A stretch of 64,000 bases of DNA, from positions 4,069,524 to 4,133,523 of the forward strand of contig NW_024103452.1 in NCBI RefSeq assembly GCF_003945595.2. Direction: 5' to 3'. Made by a program: the position numbers and the translations under genes. Positions 36,820 through 48,965 of the stretch are shown here, piece by piece (the first letter of the stretch is position 1; every line of letters begins with the position of its first letter). Source of the DNA: Pipra filicauda. Lineage: Eukaryota; Chordata; Aves; Passeriformes; Pipridae. The notes under the pieces were generated by a model, which had not been told where the DNA came from, did no database searches, and saw nothing but the letters and a program-made list of their open reading frames with translations.

Positions 36820-39800
36820 AAGAGCACTGCTTTATTTATTTATCATGTTTTGATAAGTAATTTCTGTTATATAACATCAGTAAGTATGGTAAAATATACT
36901 GCCTTTAGAGCTTTCTGTAAAACCAGATGAACTCTCTAGAAAGTTGTATGTTTGCTAATTTGATTTGAAAATTATGTCCTTTTGAATCTATTGTCAAAGC
37001 TTTATGTCTGCCAAAGCAGAGGTTGAAAAATGATCAAATAATCACAGAAGTTGAAATAGAATTTTTTAAGAACTTAATATGAATGTGTTTTAATCGAGAT
37101 GTCAGAAAATGAAAACATTTTGTCAACAGGACTGTCCAGAGCATGCATGCTTGATAGAGTCTTTTCTGTGACCAATCAGGAAATAAGCTCACTGAGTTTC
37201 CAGAATTTATGGAGATAAGAAAATATCTCCTACCCATTCTAAATAAAAAGACTATAAGTAGATAAAAGATGTAAATTAAGCTCTAGAAATTATAAGTCAT
37301 AGTGAATGTCATGCCGTATTTCAAACTCAGGCTACTTTTCTTAAATCCCACTCAAAAATGTGAATTTAGTTTATATTTGCTGTCCAAAATCACCCACAAC
37401 CCTCCTCAAGCCAACCCAGATTGGTTCTACTTGGTTTAACCTCTCCATGTTTAGCTGGAAAGTGTCATCATCCTACACCGTCTTTACAATGATGAAAGGC
37501 ATAAAATATTTCTAAAATGTCTTCTTCTGAAAAAACTGCATGACCGCATTATATTTTTAATGAGCCACTAAGGGAAGTAAAAAAAAAACCCCGTAGAATG
37601 AAGCAGACCAAGGGAACCTGGAAAATGCCATTTGAGGGCAACAATGAGACTGTGTTTTAGGAAACTCAGAGAACTGGTACATTTTCTGTGCTATCTTCTG
37701 TTCTCATTACAGCTTGAAAATTTACATCAGAAAAAAATTAAGCTTTTGATTACAATCTATGTGACAAGAAGGTATTATAAATTTGCCATTTTCTACCCCT
37801 TTTACAGTCATCATTACAAGAATAAATTTTATCAGCAGTCATGGCTGACAGTTTATCACTCTGTGCACAGATCCACTAGGCAGATAAGCAGTAACTTTAA
37901 TGTCACATTTATCTGGTGAGATTTACAAGTGTCATCAGTAAAACTGAGACCTTTGCCAATTTATGCTAAAGTCATGTCAAATATAAGTAAACATGAGGCT
38001 AATCAACAGAGTTCAGACGAAAAAAATAAAAAAGAGAATCTGGTGCCACAACAGATGAGTTGAAAATAAATAATATTTATCTCTCTCTTCTTTAGTCTTT
38101 CCACCTGACCTAGGCTGTTTATTATAAGTTCCATTCAGTTTCTGCAGACCTGATTTATGTTTTCTAAAATTCCATTCCTTCTTCAGACTCCACCATTCTT
38201 TCTCCTGTCCTACAGGGATGGTAATGTGCTGCATTAAGACAGTTTGCTCATTTCACGATGTCAGAGTCCTGCTCAGACTTCAATTCACAATGCTCATAAA
38301 AAAAAAGGACCATTACAGCATTCTGTGGAATAATCAAAATGTAATTGGAGAGGTTATGGTTTATTTTAGACCATGTAGTGAACCCAGACACAAGCCCAGA
38401 AACTGACCTCTAGTCTAACATCTGTATTTCCTCTTCCTCCATGCTCACATTAATTTTGAGGAAAACCAATTTTATATTTTGGTAGAAATGTTCCCAAATG
38501 TTATAAACTCCTGTTTTCTATGGTATTCCAGAAAAGTGTCAGATAAGAATGTATAGATCATTTCTCATCAGTGAATACAACTCTTACTAAGGCCTTTTTT
38601 TAATTCTACTTAGGGAGTGTGTGGCCATTCTAAATAACAGGGTTAAAGAAAAAACTCAGACGAACTCCAGTTAGCTCTCCAAAAATATTTTAATACAATT
38701 ATTATTTACCCAAAAAAAGATCTCTAGATTATAAACACTCTCCAAGTCTTGAGGTGGTAAAGAGCATTTGCTGATTTACATGATACACATCTAGAACAGA
38801 TGCACAGTGGTGACTGTTGTAACATTCAAAAACGATTAATGTGCTCCAATGCACATCAGTAATTGCCAATGGAAAAGAAAATTCCATTAAATCTGGCAGG
38901 TATCTTCGAGTTATGTGTTTCCCATTAAACACCTCTGAACTGTTAGAGAATCATTGTGATTTAAGGTAGATCTGTTGAAGTTCATCATAAACAGATGACT
39001 TAAAATTAAGATACAGAATGTTATAAGGTAAAGAAATTATTTCCTGTGCAGAACCTGTGATCTGTTCAGCCCACAGTGGCTGAAGAGAACATTTTAAATG
39101 CTTTGAGTGTAGGTATGCATGTTACCTGCAAATTTTAATCCTCTAGGTCTGTAGTCACTACAAAAACCACCCAAACTTGACATAAAAATGAAATATTCTA
39201 ATTTAACACCTGGACTCACCGTAATCTTAATAGTTAATTTGGCAGATCTTAGTTTAGTATTGAATAAAAAAGATAATGGAAAAAATTAATGTGAAAGTGC
39301 TAGAAAGACAACTTTTGAAAGCTGTTCAGCCTCTCTTCTGGAAAATATAAAAAAGAACAAAGAACCACAGAACTGTAAATCTATCTTCCCCCTTCAAATG
39401 TACAAACACCACCTTTTTTACTATTCTACATCATCTAGTTCCCTTGTAGGTTATACCTACAAGGGGATACTTCTAGAGTATACCACTACTTTTTCTGTAT
39501 AGAACAATAAACACTGAACAAATCTGTGTATTTGCCTTTTTAATGTCTGAAACTGACAATATGAAGGTACAAAGCCCACTACAAATCAGAGCTAAACTAG
39601 TATATTCTTATAGCACAAAAACTGCAGAATACAGTAGCACTCACAACATTCATATTCAAAGATGCATCTGTACCAATAGAAAGTGTGATTACATATCTTT
39701 GAAAACAGTCTGCACAGTTCATAGTGCCTTACTGATAGAGTGAACTGAGATTTTTATGTCTGACATGCCACAAAATGCAGTAATTCCCAGTAATTCTGTT

Positions 39801-39895
39801 CCAAGAAATGGGAACAGAACCTTTAGCTTCAATAGGAAACACTCCAAAGAACTGACTGTATTCTAGGGAGAGATTAATGTTTAGCATCTCCTTTG

Positions 39896-40206
39896 TTATC
39901 GCTCAGACAAGTTAAGGTTTTTGCCTTTTCCTGCCCCTATAGAAAGTGGCTGACAGAAGCAGGATTTCCCCATTTTAGCCATCTGCTGAAATGCTTTTAA
40001 TGAAGGTTGAAAGAGTAATTCATACATTTTCCTTGCTATTGAGATAAGGTCAGAGGAAATCACTTCAGACTGTGGAAATTTCTCCTTGTTCACTTCTGCA
40101 GGAGGTAAATCAAATCTAAGGTTTCTTTGAGGTTCAGCAGGACTGGAATCACTGCACTTTTCATGGAGATACCCAATGCTTGATACACTCTCTGTCATGG
40201 TCCCAT
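39896..40206 (-). other. Unassigned exon-like open segment
   Basis: An open frame of about 103 codons that follows a possible acceptor (ATTATTCAG|ATGGG, start 40206) and ends at TAA near 39896. It contains MTESVSSIGYLHEKC, RNLRFDLPPAEVN and SSDLISIARKMYELLFQPSL, with ordinary amino-acid composition. I recognise no family. No strong donor or nearby polyadenylation signal was found on the minus strand. It may be a chance frame, a decayed exon or part of an unknown transcript; it is not Piccolo. Confidence 0.15.
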
Positions 40207-42503
40207 CTGAATAATTTAAGTATTATATCATAAAATGTTTACTCACTGACATGAACACTATACTAAATGGGTAAAAAAAGAGGTATGACTAACATATCTC
40301 TAGTTCCTATGGTTTGAAAGAGACAAATTCTCTGTACGATACATTTTCAACAAATAATTCTGTGAGCACTTGCTCTAAAAGGTCAAGAAAAGCTTACATA
40401 TTAACACAGATATTTAAGAGCTACTTTATATTTTTTAACATAAATATAATTTTTGAATTCATTTTACAACGTTAATTATATAGAAAAACTATAATACTGA
40501 AAAAAAAAGAAATAATTTAAGTAATCCACTCCAGAATTTACAGAAATGTGAAGAATCGACCTTTCCTTGAATCAAGTAGAGATTAAATATGAAACAGTCT
40601 CTTTCAAAGAGTTGCAGAATTTCTGATGTGGAATATTTTGTAATAGTCAAGAGATTAGGGTAGTAAAGACTTCTTGCCGAGTTCCGAATGAACATTCCTC
40701 TAACATTTTTGTCATGTCTAAAGTTTAAAATCTTTTTGTTCCTATGGAGTAGTTTTATAATTACTGCCCATCTACAGTCTTACTTTCTTGTTAACCAATA
40801 TTCAGAAAATATTAACTCACTTCCACTCTAGAGAACTTATTTGATGTTTATTTAAGCATTTAATTTAATTCAGCAACATTTCCATTAAAGTTTTTAGACA
40901 GCCTCTCTCTCACTGACATGCACAGAAAGACGAAGAAAATAGCAAGAGGAAAAGATAAGTGCACTAAGAATTTCCATTTCCAGAAGGGTGTTACGAAAGA
41001 CACCGATTAATCTTATGTGTCTGAAGTGACAGCCAGTGTGCAAAGACACGATTACTTAACGCTGATAGAAACTGTCAACCAACAGGACACTTAAGGAATA
41101 TTTTTGTGGTGCTCAGAGATTAACTGACAAGCTGCTGCACGGGGATGGGAAATGTGTATGTTCATGTAAAGAAACAGCTTTATGTGAGTGATTCTTTTCA
41201 GGGAAAATGCTTTGAAATAAATAATGACAGTGTAATTTCTTCATATTGCCAGAATGTGAAAATCCACAAACATAAGAGTGCAAGACACCACGTTCTACTG
41301 GGAAGTCTTTTCACTTAAAAGATCACACAATCACTCCAAAAGGAGCTGGAAGACATGAGCCAGGCCTGTGCCTTCTGGATTGCAAGGAACAAGCAAAGAA
41401 TGATACTCCAACACGACCAAAATGGTATCAGCTACTTATGTTTAGTCACCTGGATCCTAGTCTAGAGTTCTGATTTCACATTATAAAGAGCTCACACTAA
41501 AATAGATTCTTAGTGGCACCTCTCTAAGCCACCTATCTCCTTCTCTAGGCTCAGTAGGTGGTCTGACTAGATCTGCACTTACTGTAATAGGAAGCTGCAT
41601 ACCTACTTGTAGGCAACTAAATTTAGAGATAGTAATCTCTATCCGATTCCCACTCAGTCTCATAAGCCACAGTGAGCCCCAGGAAGAGAATGGGAAAACT
41701 CAAAATTTGATCCTAAGTTCTAGCCATTTCTTCATTGAGCTTTGTAATAAAAATATGCACCCAGTATAGTACAACCTGTGAGTTCAAACTGGTTTTAAGA
41801 TATTTTAAAAAAATACTAAAAGATTCAAATATAATTTAAAATAAGAATAAACAGAATCCAACAATGATGAATCCAACAATCCTTCGAATGATGACAGAAA
41901 ATATGTGGCAGATCTAAAACGCAATCTCACAGGTCATATTATTATCTGGTGTAAAAAGTAGTTACATTTCTGCTTCAATTTCTGTTTATTAAGAAGTAGT
42001 GAAAAATTTGTTAGAAACATCCTGAGTTATAGAAAAAAACTCCTACAAGTATTTATATGCAAGGATTCACACACATCAGTGAACACAATCACAATATGGT
42101 GCTTAACGATCAAGCTCTAATTAGATAAGCTCGTGCAAGTACCAGCATGTGCACTTTCAGCCCATTCCATTACAAATTAAAACACAATAGTTCATTGAGA
42201 TTACACTACTTCTACCAATGTTTAGTCTAATACATTTTAGTACAAAATAAGGATTAGCTGAGAATAGCATTATGAGCAATCAAGTTACTGCAGTTTGGCT
42301 TTCAGTGTAGCCACACCACATGACTAAATCTTCATTTCCATTCTGATTGAATCTTAAAAAATGCAGTACACTCATATTTTAGGTCACATTTGTAAAAATT
42401 AAAGTTATCTTTTTTATCAGTTAATGCTTCTATGATGACATGAGCTAACTCATTAAAATGCCATACTAATTTATTTGCAGTCATTTAACAATGGAGGTTC
42501 AAT

Positions 42504-43373
42504 ATAGAATCATAGAATTTTTCAGGTTGGAAAAGATCTCCAGGGTCATTGAGTCCAACCACTAATGTAGCACTGCCAAGTCCACCACTAAACCATGTCC
42601 TCAAATGCCACATCTCCACATCTTTTAAATACCTGCAGGGATGGTAACTCCAACACTTACTTGGGCAGCCTGTTCCAATGCATGATCACCATTTTGGTGA
42701 AGGTATTTTTCCTAACATCCTATTTAAGTATCCCCTGGTGCAACTTGAGACTGTTTCCCGCCATTCTATCTCTCGTTACTTGTGAGAAGAGACCAACCCC
42801 CACCTGGCTACAACCTCCTGTCAGGTAGAGAGTTGTAGAGGCTCCCCTGAGCCTTCTCTTCTCCAGGCTAAACAACTCCGGTTCCCTCAGCTGCCCCTCA
42901 TGACTTGTGCTCCAGTCCCTTTATCAGCTCTGTTACCCATCTCTGGATGTGCTCCAGGCAGCTCGATGTCTTTCTTGAAGTGAGGGGCCCAGAACTAAAC
43001 ACAGAATTTGGCATGGTCAGTGCTGAATACAGAGGGACAATCACTGCCCTGGTCCTGCTGGCCATGCTACTGCTCATACAGACCAGGATGCCACTGGCCT
43101 TCCTGGCCACCTGGGCACACGCTGACTCCTGTTCAGATGTCAACCAGTACCCCCAGGTTTTTTTTCCACCAGGCTGCTTTCCAGCCACTCATCCTGAAGC
43201 CTGGGACATTGAATGGGGAGGTGGTCATCATAGAGCAGGACCTGGCACTTCAGCTTGTTGAACCGCATACTAGTGATTCAAATCGCCCAGATCCCTCTGC
43301 AGAGCCTTCCTACACTCCAGCAGATCAACACCCCTGCCCAACTTGGTGTTGTCTGTGAACTTACTGAGGGTGT
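42504..43373 (-). mobile_element. CR1 LINE 3' fragment, minus strand
   Basis: A copy of about 870 bp in reverse orientation. The + strand begins with 'atagaatcatagaat' and 'aggttggaaaagatctcc', the reverse complement of the CR1 tail and 3' UTR. It continues through the complement of the ORF2 C-terminal region ('ggctcccctgagccttctcttctccaggctaaac'). Its 5' end near 43373 lies in the reverse-transcriptase region: the minus strand reads FTDNTKLGRGVDLLECRKAL, so the catalytic Asp pair has become Asp-Asn. The copy is defective and lies in sense with PCLO. Confidence 0.95.
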
Positions 43374-45654
43374 ATTTGAGTATATGGATAGCTAATACAG
43401 CTAAGCTGACCTGTTTGTCAAACTGCTACAATTTAACTCATATTCAATCATATGTCTGAGCACATTTTAGAACTTATTCTAAAATGATTTACTACTTTAC
43501 CAATCAATTCATCAAATAAAGGAATTGGCCAAGTAAAAAAAAAAATTAAATATGAGAAATATAGTATACAGCATCAAAAACACTGTTCTGTGAGGAAATT
43601 GTAATCTAACAATTGAGTGCTGTTGATCTGTAGCAAAAAGACTTAATTAACAAGCTCCTTGAGGTACCTTGCCTCAAGATAGCTACTAAGGCTAGGTGAC
43701 AGGATTAATACAAAGGTTCTTGTACCAACAGACTCACTTGCTGACATTATAAATCATAAAACCATTTTAAAAACAACATCGAGATAATTCTGTATTTGGA
43801 AAAGGATGTGATCTCATGAAACATATCTGTTAAGCGCTGGCAATAAAATTTGTCAACATATACAAGCAACAGAGAGGTCCATTTTGTACTTACACAAGGT
43901 TTTTTCTGGCATTTCAGCATCAACAGATGTCATGAGGTGAGGAAGCATGTGGCATCAATGTGGCAATCCTACGTCAGAGCAGAGATAGCCTGCAGAAGAG
44001 CTTTTGTAACTGCCTAAACCCACACTTGCTTGGCACCTGTAATCTAGTGTAATAGTCTGACCAACTTCTAAGTAGGAATAGTGCCACGATAACAGATGGA
44101 TAAGAGTGTAGGCAGCAATAGGAGCATGTACCAGCATCCAGTGTATTTACTGAGACTTGGAAAACCTAGCCAGGAATGACTCGTGACTGAAATAAAAGTC
44201 TATGGTCAGGATGGTTTGCCAATGGCAATTCAGCTCTTTCCTCAGGTAACATTTCAAAGAACATCCATTCTGCACTTTCTAAGTTAGGGATAACACAGTA
44301 GGAAAATAGGTTGTACGGTAAATACAGGGGTTTTCTCTGACATGAGGGTGTTGCATTCTGCTGGCAGATCTGGGACTGTTGTTGCAGCTACCCCACACAG
44401 GACTGGGACAGTCTTGGAGATCTTTATTTACAAGACTCCTTAGGGTGAGTTGTGCTGTTTTATCAGCACTTTAGTCATCAATGTAATTGCTGAGCTTGCT
44501 CCTACTGTGCTGCAGATGAGGAAGAAAGGTTGCTATTTTCAGAATTCTGTGAAGAGGTATTTGTGCCCTTTCACAAAGTGGTTTTCCACCCCATTATGTA
44601 AAGGCTTTTCAGACTAGCAAGAGGATGCTTCTAATAGCTTTTGTGAGACACAACTGGCTGGATTGTCAACAGGGTAAAAGGTTTTCTACTCAGACTTTCA
44701 CAGTCTCTTTACAGGAAACTGCTACAAGAAATTTTCCTGACTCTTGCATCCAAGTTTTCAACATTAAATCAAATAGGACTGTATCCAGACAAAGACCCAT
44801 CGATTAAGCCAAAAAGAACCCAAGTAAAAGAAAACAAAAGAACTCCTCAGCAATATCTGCTCAGAGGGCAGGCAGCTGTGAGGTTATCTCTGCACAAGGA
44901 AAGTGCTTGCTTTTGTCCAGCCAAATGCAGATCATTACTCCATTATACGGAGGAGACCAAGAAACTGGTCTCCTTCCATAGTTATCAATCTGACAACAAT
45001 ATATGAAAACCAGAATGAACTCTGCCCTGAAAATAGGACTCAAAGAAATTAAATTTGTATGTACTCAGCACACAGTGCAGATGGAATTCAGTTTCTCGTA
45101 GACCTTAACCAGAACTCTACAAGACAATAAAATGGAGAGGTATGGGACAAAGGAAGGAAGAGCAAAAGGGTTATTAAAACTCTTGTACCAAGTAATGTCC
45201 TAAAAGGGTATACAGGACATTTATTAAAAACTTGCCTTCCAGAAACTTATTATGCTATAGTACAGGCTTACCAATTCTTGTAACAATAAAGATATGAACA
45301 TGACATGATACAACCAAATAACATATTTTAGTGTCAAATCTAAAATGCCCTCCTGCAAACTTGAAAAAAAATTCTGTTGTCTTCTAGTATTTGAAATAAG
45401 AAGTTTTATATAGCTCCTGTCTGCTGGTACTTAAATGAGAGACTTCATGTAACACTCTGCTGAGACTGTCATGTCTGCTATAATAACAAACTTGCTTCTC
45501 TCACATGGACTAATATATATATATAAAATAAATAGAATATATATATGGTATTTATTATCTATAATTGGCTGTTTTCAAAATAATATCAGTATCATGCTTT
45601 TGGTGCTATTCCAAGGTTAGACTGACTTAGGTTCAAGAAGGAGAAAGTAGTATT
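43374..45654 (-). other. PCLO: PCLO intron, no gene seen
   Basis: AT-rich DNA between two CR1 fragments. Open frames of 60-65 codons at 43955-44137, 44625-44807 and 44861-45043 resemble nothing known. A TA-rich tract lies at 45511-45547. No splice-flanked candidate was noted. Confidence 0.6.
45511..45547. repeat. TA-rich simple repeat
   Basis: Two (TA)n runs, TAATATATATATAT and ATATATATAT, separated by an A-rich spacer, with one G in about 37 bases. The tract could form cruciforms and is prone to slippage. Confidence 0.85.
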
Positions 45655-45740
45655 GGTGATGATGGATGTGTTAGGTTAATGGTTGGACTCAATGATCTTA
45701 AGAGTCTTTTCCAACCTAAATGATTCTATGATACTATAAT
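45655..45740 (+). mobile_element. CR1 LINE 3' terminal fragment
   Basis: Only the last part of the element remains: 'ggttaatggttggactcaatgatctt', then 'agagtcttttccaac', 'ctaaatgattctatga', and a tail degraded to 'tactataat'. The 'ggactcaatgatctt' and 'ttccaacctaaatgattct' blocks are characteristic of CR1. It is sense on the + strand. Confidence 0.9.
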
Positions 45741-46037
45741 ATCTTCCCATATAAAATTAGTCATCACATTAAGTATAAATCAGTAAAATCCTGTTATATT
45801 TCTTAAGAATATTATTATACAGAGGTCATAAGAAGCACTACCACTACCTGTGAAGTATCATTTTAATTGAACACATCATTATAGAAACATGGACACTTGA
45901 CACCAGATGAGAAAACAGGTATCAAGCCTTGCAGTTTTCTAAGAAAGGCTACATATTTCACTGTAGTGTGAAAAAGAGTGAGACTGGGACCAGAGGGAGT
46001 ACCTGTGTGAAAATTAAGAATACCTGTGCTTTTACAG

Positions 46038-46264
46038 GGCATTTGCCAGATACCTGGCAAATTTGGGTTGATTTCTTGGACAAATAGAGAAAATTCTTTA
46101 CAGAAAATTTTAGAGCGTATAAATTTGCCAAGATGTCTGCCATGGACAGCAGTTTGTGATGTTCAGGTATTTGGTCTGTGTCTGCAGGGTAGTAGCACCC
46201 ACCAAGCATTACAAGTCCATCTGTTAGCTGAAAGACTGCTGCAATATCCAGTCCTCATGTCAGG
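46038..46264 (+). other. Unassigned exon-like segment antisense to PCLO
   Basis: A 227-bp segment bounded by a good acceptor (TGTGCTTTTACAG|GGCATT) and a near-consensus donor (TCAGG|GTAAGT). It is open for 75 codons; the frame closes at the TAA inside the donor. It contains GKFGLISWTNRENSL, RCLPWTAVCDVQVFG and HQALQVHLLAERLLQYPVLM. The family is not recognised. If real, it belongs to a gene or non-coding transcript running against PCLO. The complementary strand is also open over 83 codons, so coding status is uncertain. Confidence 0.2.
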
Positions 46265-47058
46265 GTAAGTACAAAGGGTGATTTGGCAGAGAAGGACTGC
46301 AACAAGACTTCTGTGTGCAGGCCTCTGGGTCCTAAGAGAGCTGCTGGTTCAGTGAAACACAAAGCAGGACTGTTTACAAAAAGGTATTCTGTCACTTAAA
46401 TAAAAAAAGACACTAATAAGATCAACACTGTCTTGAAATGCTCCTTTCTTTCTAGTGATTACAGCATGGAGTAAGCAAATTCAAATCCAAGCACATTTGT
46501 TTTGAGTACAACATATTGGCTTAATGCCAGCAAGCAAAAAACCTCGTCAGATGTTGGCATTGTTTCACTTTCCTAACTCTGGGATCGTTCCCTGGTTGTT
46601 TAATCTCATAATGGCCCAGTAAATGCTTTCTTCCATTCACCTGATGACAGCTTCAGAAAGCTAGTGCCTGTGTCCTGCAGGGATTCCAAGAAGGTGCCCT
46701 AAGGACACAGAAAATGCCTAATCTCTGTATCTAGGTTCAGGCAGTTTTTGAGATGTGCAAAGGGAAGCAGCCCAGCAAGCACCTTTATGTTCTGCAATCA
46801 TATGTCATAGGACACACTCTGTGAAAGAGGTCTAGTTATATCCAGCATGATTACCAAGTCTCTTCTACTGAACTTTTTTTTGCATTCTCTACATCCTGGG
46901 GCCCAGACAAGGCTGATGCGTTAAAACCAAATCCATTTGATTCTTAAGGATCCATTCAGAGCCCTGAGGAATAGGGCAGGCAGAGGTTACATCATCAATA
47001 GGAAACAACTTCAAAATTTTGATTTACACATTCCAGACACTTTATCACTAGTTGATTA

Positions 47059-47125
47059 TATAGCCATAGAGTCAAAGGATCATGAGAGATGGAAGATCAT
47101 CTAGTCCAATCAAGGTTTCCCAGAC
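47059..47125 (-). mobile_element. Possible diverged CR1 3' end
   Basis: The + strand reads 'ccatagagtcaaaggatcat', then 'gatcatctagtccaatc'. This follows the spacing of a reverse-complemented CR1 tail ('atagaatcatagaatcat ... atcatctagtccaaccc') but with many mismatches. The rest of the element is not visible, so this may be an old fragment or chance similarity. Confidence 0.4.
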
Positions 47126-48874
47126 CTTTTCATTCATATTGTTTACAGAACTTCAACTCACACAAAGGTGAGATAAGAGTCACCTGGTCATTATTAAACA
47201 GTTGCTAAAAAAACCATCGTGGTGGCCATCACTGTCCCATGAGTCCAAACAGCCTTTCACTGGTTGTGGCAAAACCTATATTTGCTGGGCTACAAGGCAT
47301 AACTCTCTTCTGCTTCAGTTCTGAAATGATCATAGCTTTAATCATTTGGGAATCAGAGGAAAAATTGCTCTAACATTTATTCTATCCAGCTAAAAGACTT
47401 TTTAAAAGGTCTCTCATTGCTCCTTTTTTGAGTACCTCAGTCATCTCTGAGGGTTGCATAGGATGAAGCAGGTCTCCGCGCTGGATCTGTGAAGAGGCGA
47501 AGGGAGAGAGCGAGCTCTGGACTAAGTGTGGGTGATCAACACTATTACAAAGGGCAGTAATTGTGAGCTGACAAATTTTCCTTTTTGAAAGAAAAGTTGA
47601 CTGATCCAGACTGCAGTCTCCTCTTCTTCCTAAACATGTCACTGATTGGACTTAAAGAAAGGCACTTCTCGGGCCAACAGAGAAGTTGTAGCTTTGGGCT
47701 TCTATTCTTATACATTGAATGTAGATTATTTATGCAACTGTAGTTGAGTCCTCCTGTTTCTTGTGTACTTCTCTCTATTTCATCCCTTTACATGTCATCG
47801 GTCAACATTAAAAGCCAGCAGAGGTCCATCACTATCACAGACCCTTAAGATCACAAGAGAATCTACTGTGTGATGAGCTACACATTTCAAGCTAGAGAGC
47901 AGAGACGCTCTTTACCACACATTCTCCTTCTGCTTCCCAATTTGTGAGGAACCAACCTCCCAGGGTCATCACATCATCACAATCTCCTTTCTCTGCCGCA
48001 CAACTTGCTGTAGGAGCCGAGTGCATGCGTCAAACTCTAACTTCAATCATTCTTTCACAGATGTCTCTCAGTGACAGTGGGGCTAATTGGTTGAGATACT
48101 TTAATAATCTTCTCCAGGCTATAAATAAACACAGGTATTAGCACAGGCTTCTCTAATTCATTTGCAGTCAGTATAATAAACATGTGCATCAACCTTTGAA
48201 GTCTCATATGAGATTCTTCAGGAATGCAACAAGCATTACTTCTGATTTAATCAGTCATATTACAAACACAGGTTTTGGAGGGAGGTAAATGTAGCTAACT
48301 TGGGGAGAAGGGAACAGTTGAGATGGTTTTCACAGGAACTCTCTACTTCATTTTAAAATGAAGACTGCCGTTAAATGTGAACTTATGTTAATCCTTAACT
48401 GAAGAAATAAGGAAATAACTTTCACGGTCTGTAATGATACAAGATACTTTCTATTGATTTGTTCATATATTTATAAGCTACTGGTTAGCTATTCAATACT
48501 GTTTGCCTGTAATGTTTCCATCAAAATGAATGTAGACATGAATTCAGTGTACCCTTGGGAATTTTTCAGGAAGGAGTACTTTCTGTGCATGGAAAAGCAG
48601 AAGGAGAAAATTGGATAAATTAAATAAAATGGCTATGAGACTGCAGATCACTGGAATAGGTCATTATATATCTTTTCCTGTATTAAAAGGAAAAAGGTAA
48701 AAAAGAGAACAATGAAGGAAGAGAAACAATAAATCCAACAATACGCAATATCAGATAATCTTAATAACCTGAAAACTTAACTAAAGTCAAAGAAGCTCAG
48801 TAATATCTGCAGTTACACTGCCTACAAACTGGCTGGTTACAGCGGAAAATTGCAACATAATAAAGCAAGAAATT

Positions 48875-48965
48875 ATAGAATCATAAAAGAATCATTTAGG
48901 TTGGAAAAGACCTTCAAGATCATGAAGTCCAAGTGTTAAACTAGCACCAATGGCAAGTCACCAGG
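48875..48965 (-). mobile_element. CR1 LINE 3' terminal fragment, minus strand
   Basis: The + strand reads 'tatagaatcataaaagaatc', then 'atttaggttggaaaagacct', 'tcaagatcatgaagtccaa', the inverted CR1 tail and 3' UTR. About 90 bp are recognisable; farther on the similarity fades. It is in sense with PCLO. Confidence 0.9.

Larger units (their letters stand above)
30757..42503 (-). other. PCLO: PCLO intron, middle part
   Basis: AT-rich intron with a run of about 16 A at 32166-32181, a TTA/ATT-rich tract at 33566-33603, an A13G14 tract at 36793-36819, and many short A/T homopolymers. One exon-like open segment on the minus strand at 39896-40206 is listed separately. Other frames here (31017-31400, 33561-33800, 37632-37919) are small and unrecognised. 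No transposon was identified in this stretch. Confidence 0.6.
45741..48874. other. PCLO: Intronic stretch with two exon-like candidates
   Basis: Apart from the segment at 46038-46264, a possible old CR1 piece at 47059-47125 and an open frame at 47944-48141, nothing is recognisable here. The frame at 47944-48141 on the + strand ends near a weak donor (CACAG|GTATTA) and has a pyrimidine-rich acceptor-like TGTAG at 48012-48013. Its phase does not match the donor at 46264. Confidence 0.5.

Noticed and set aside
42905..43358. Two overlapping 116-118 codon + strand frames
   Set aside because: They are antisense frames of the minus-strand CR1 copy at 42504-43373.
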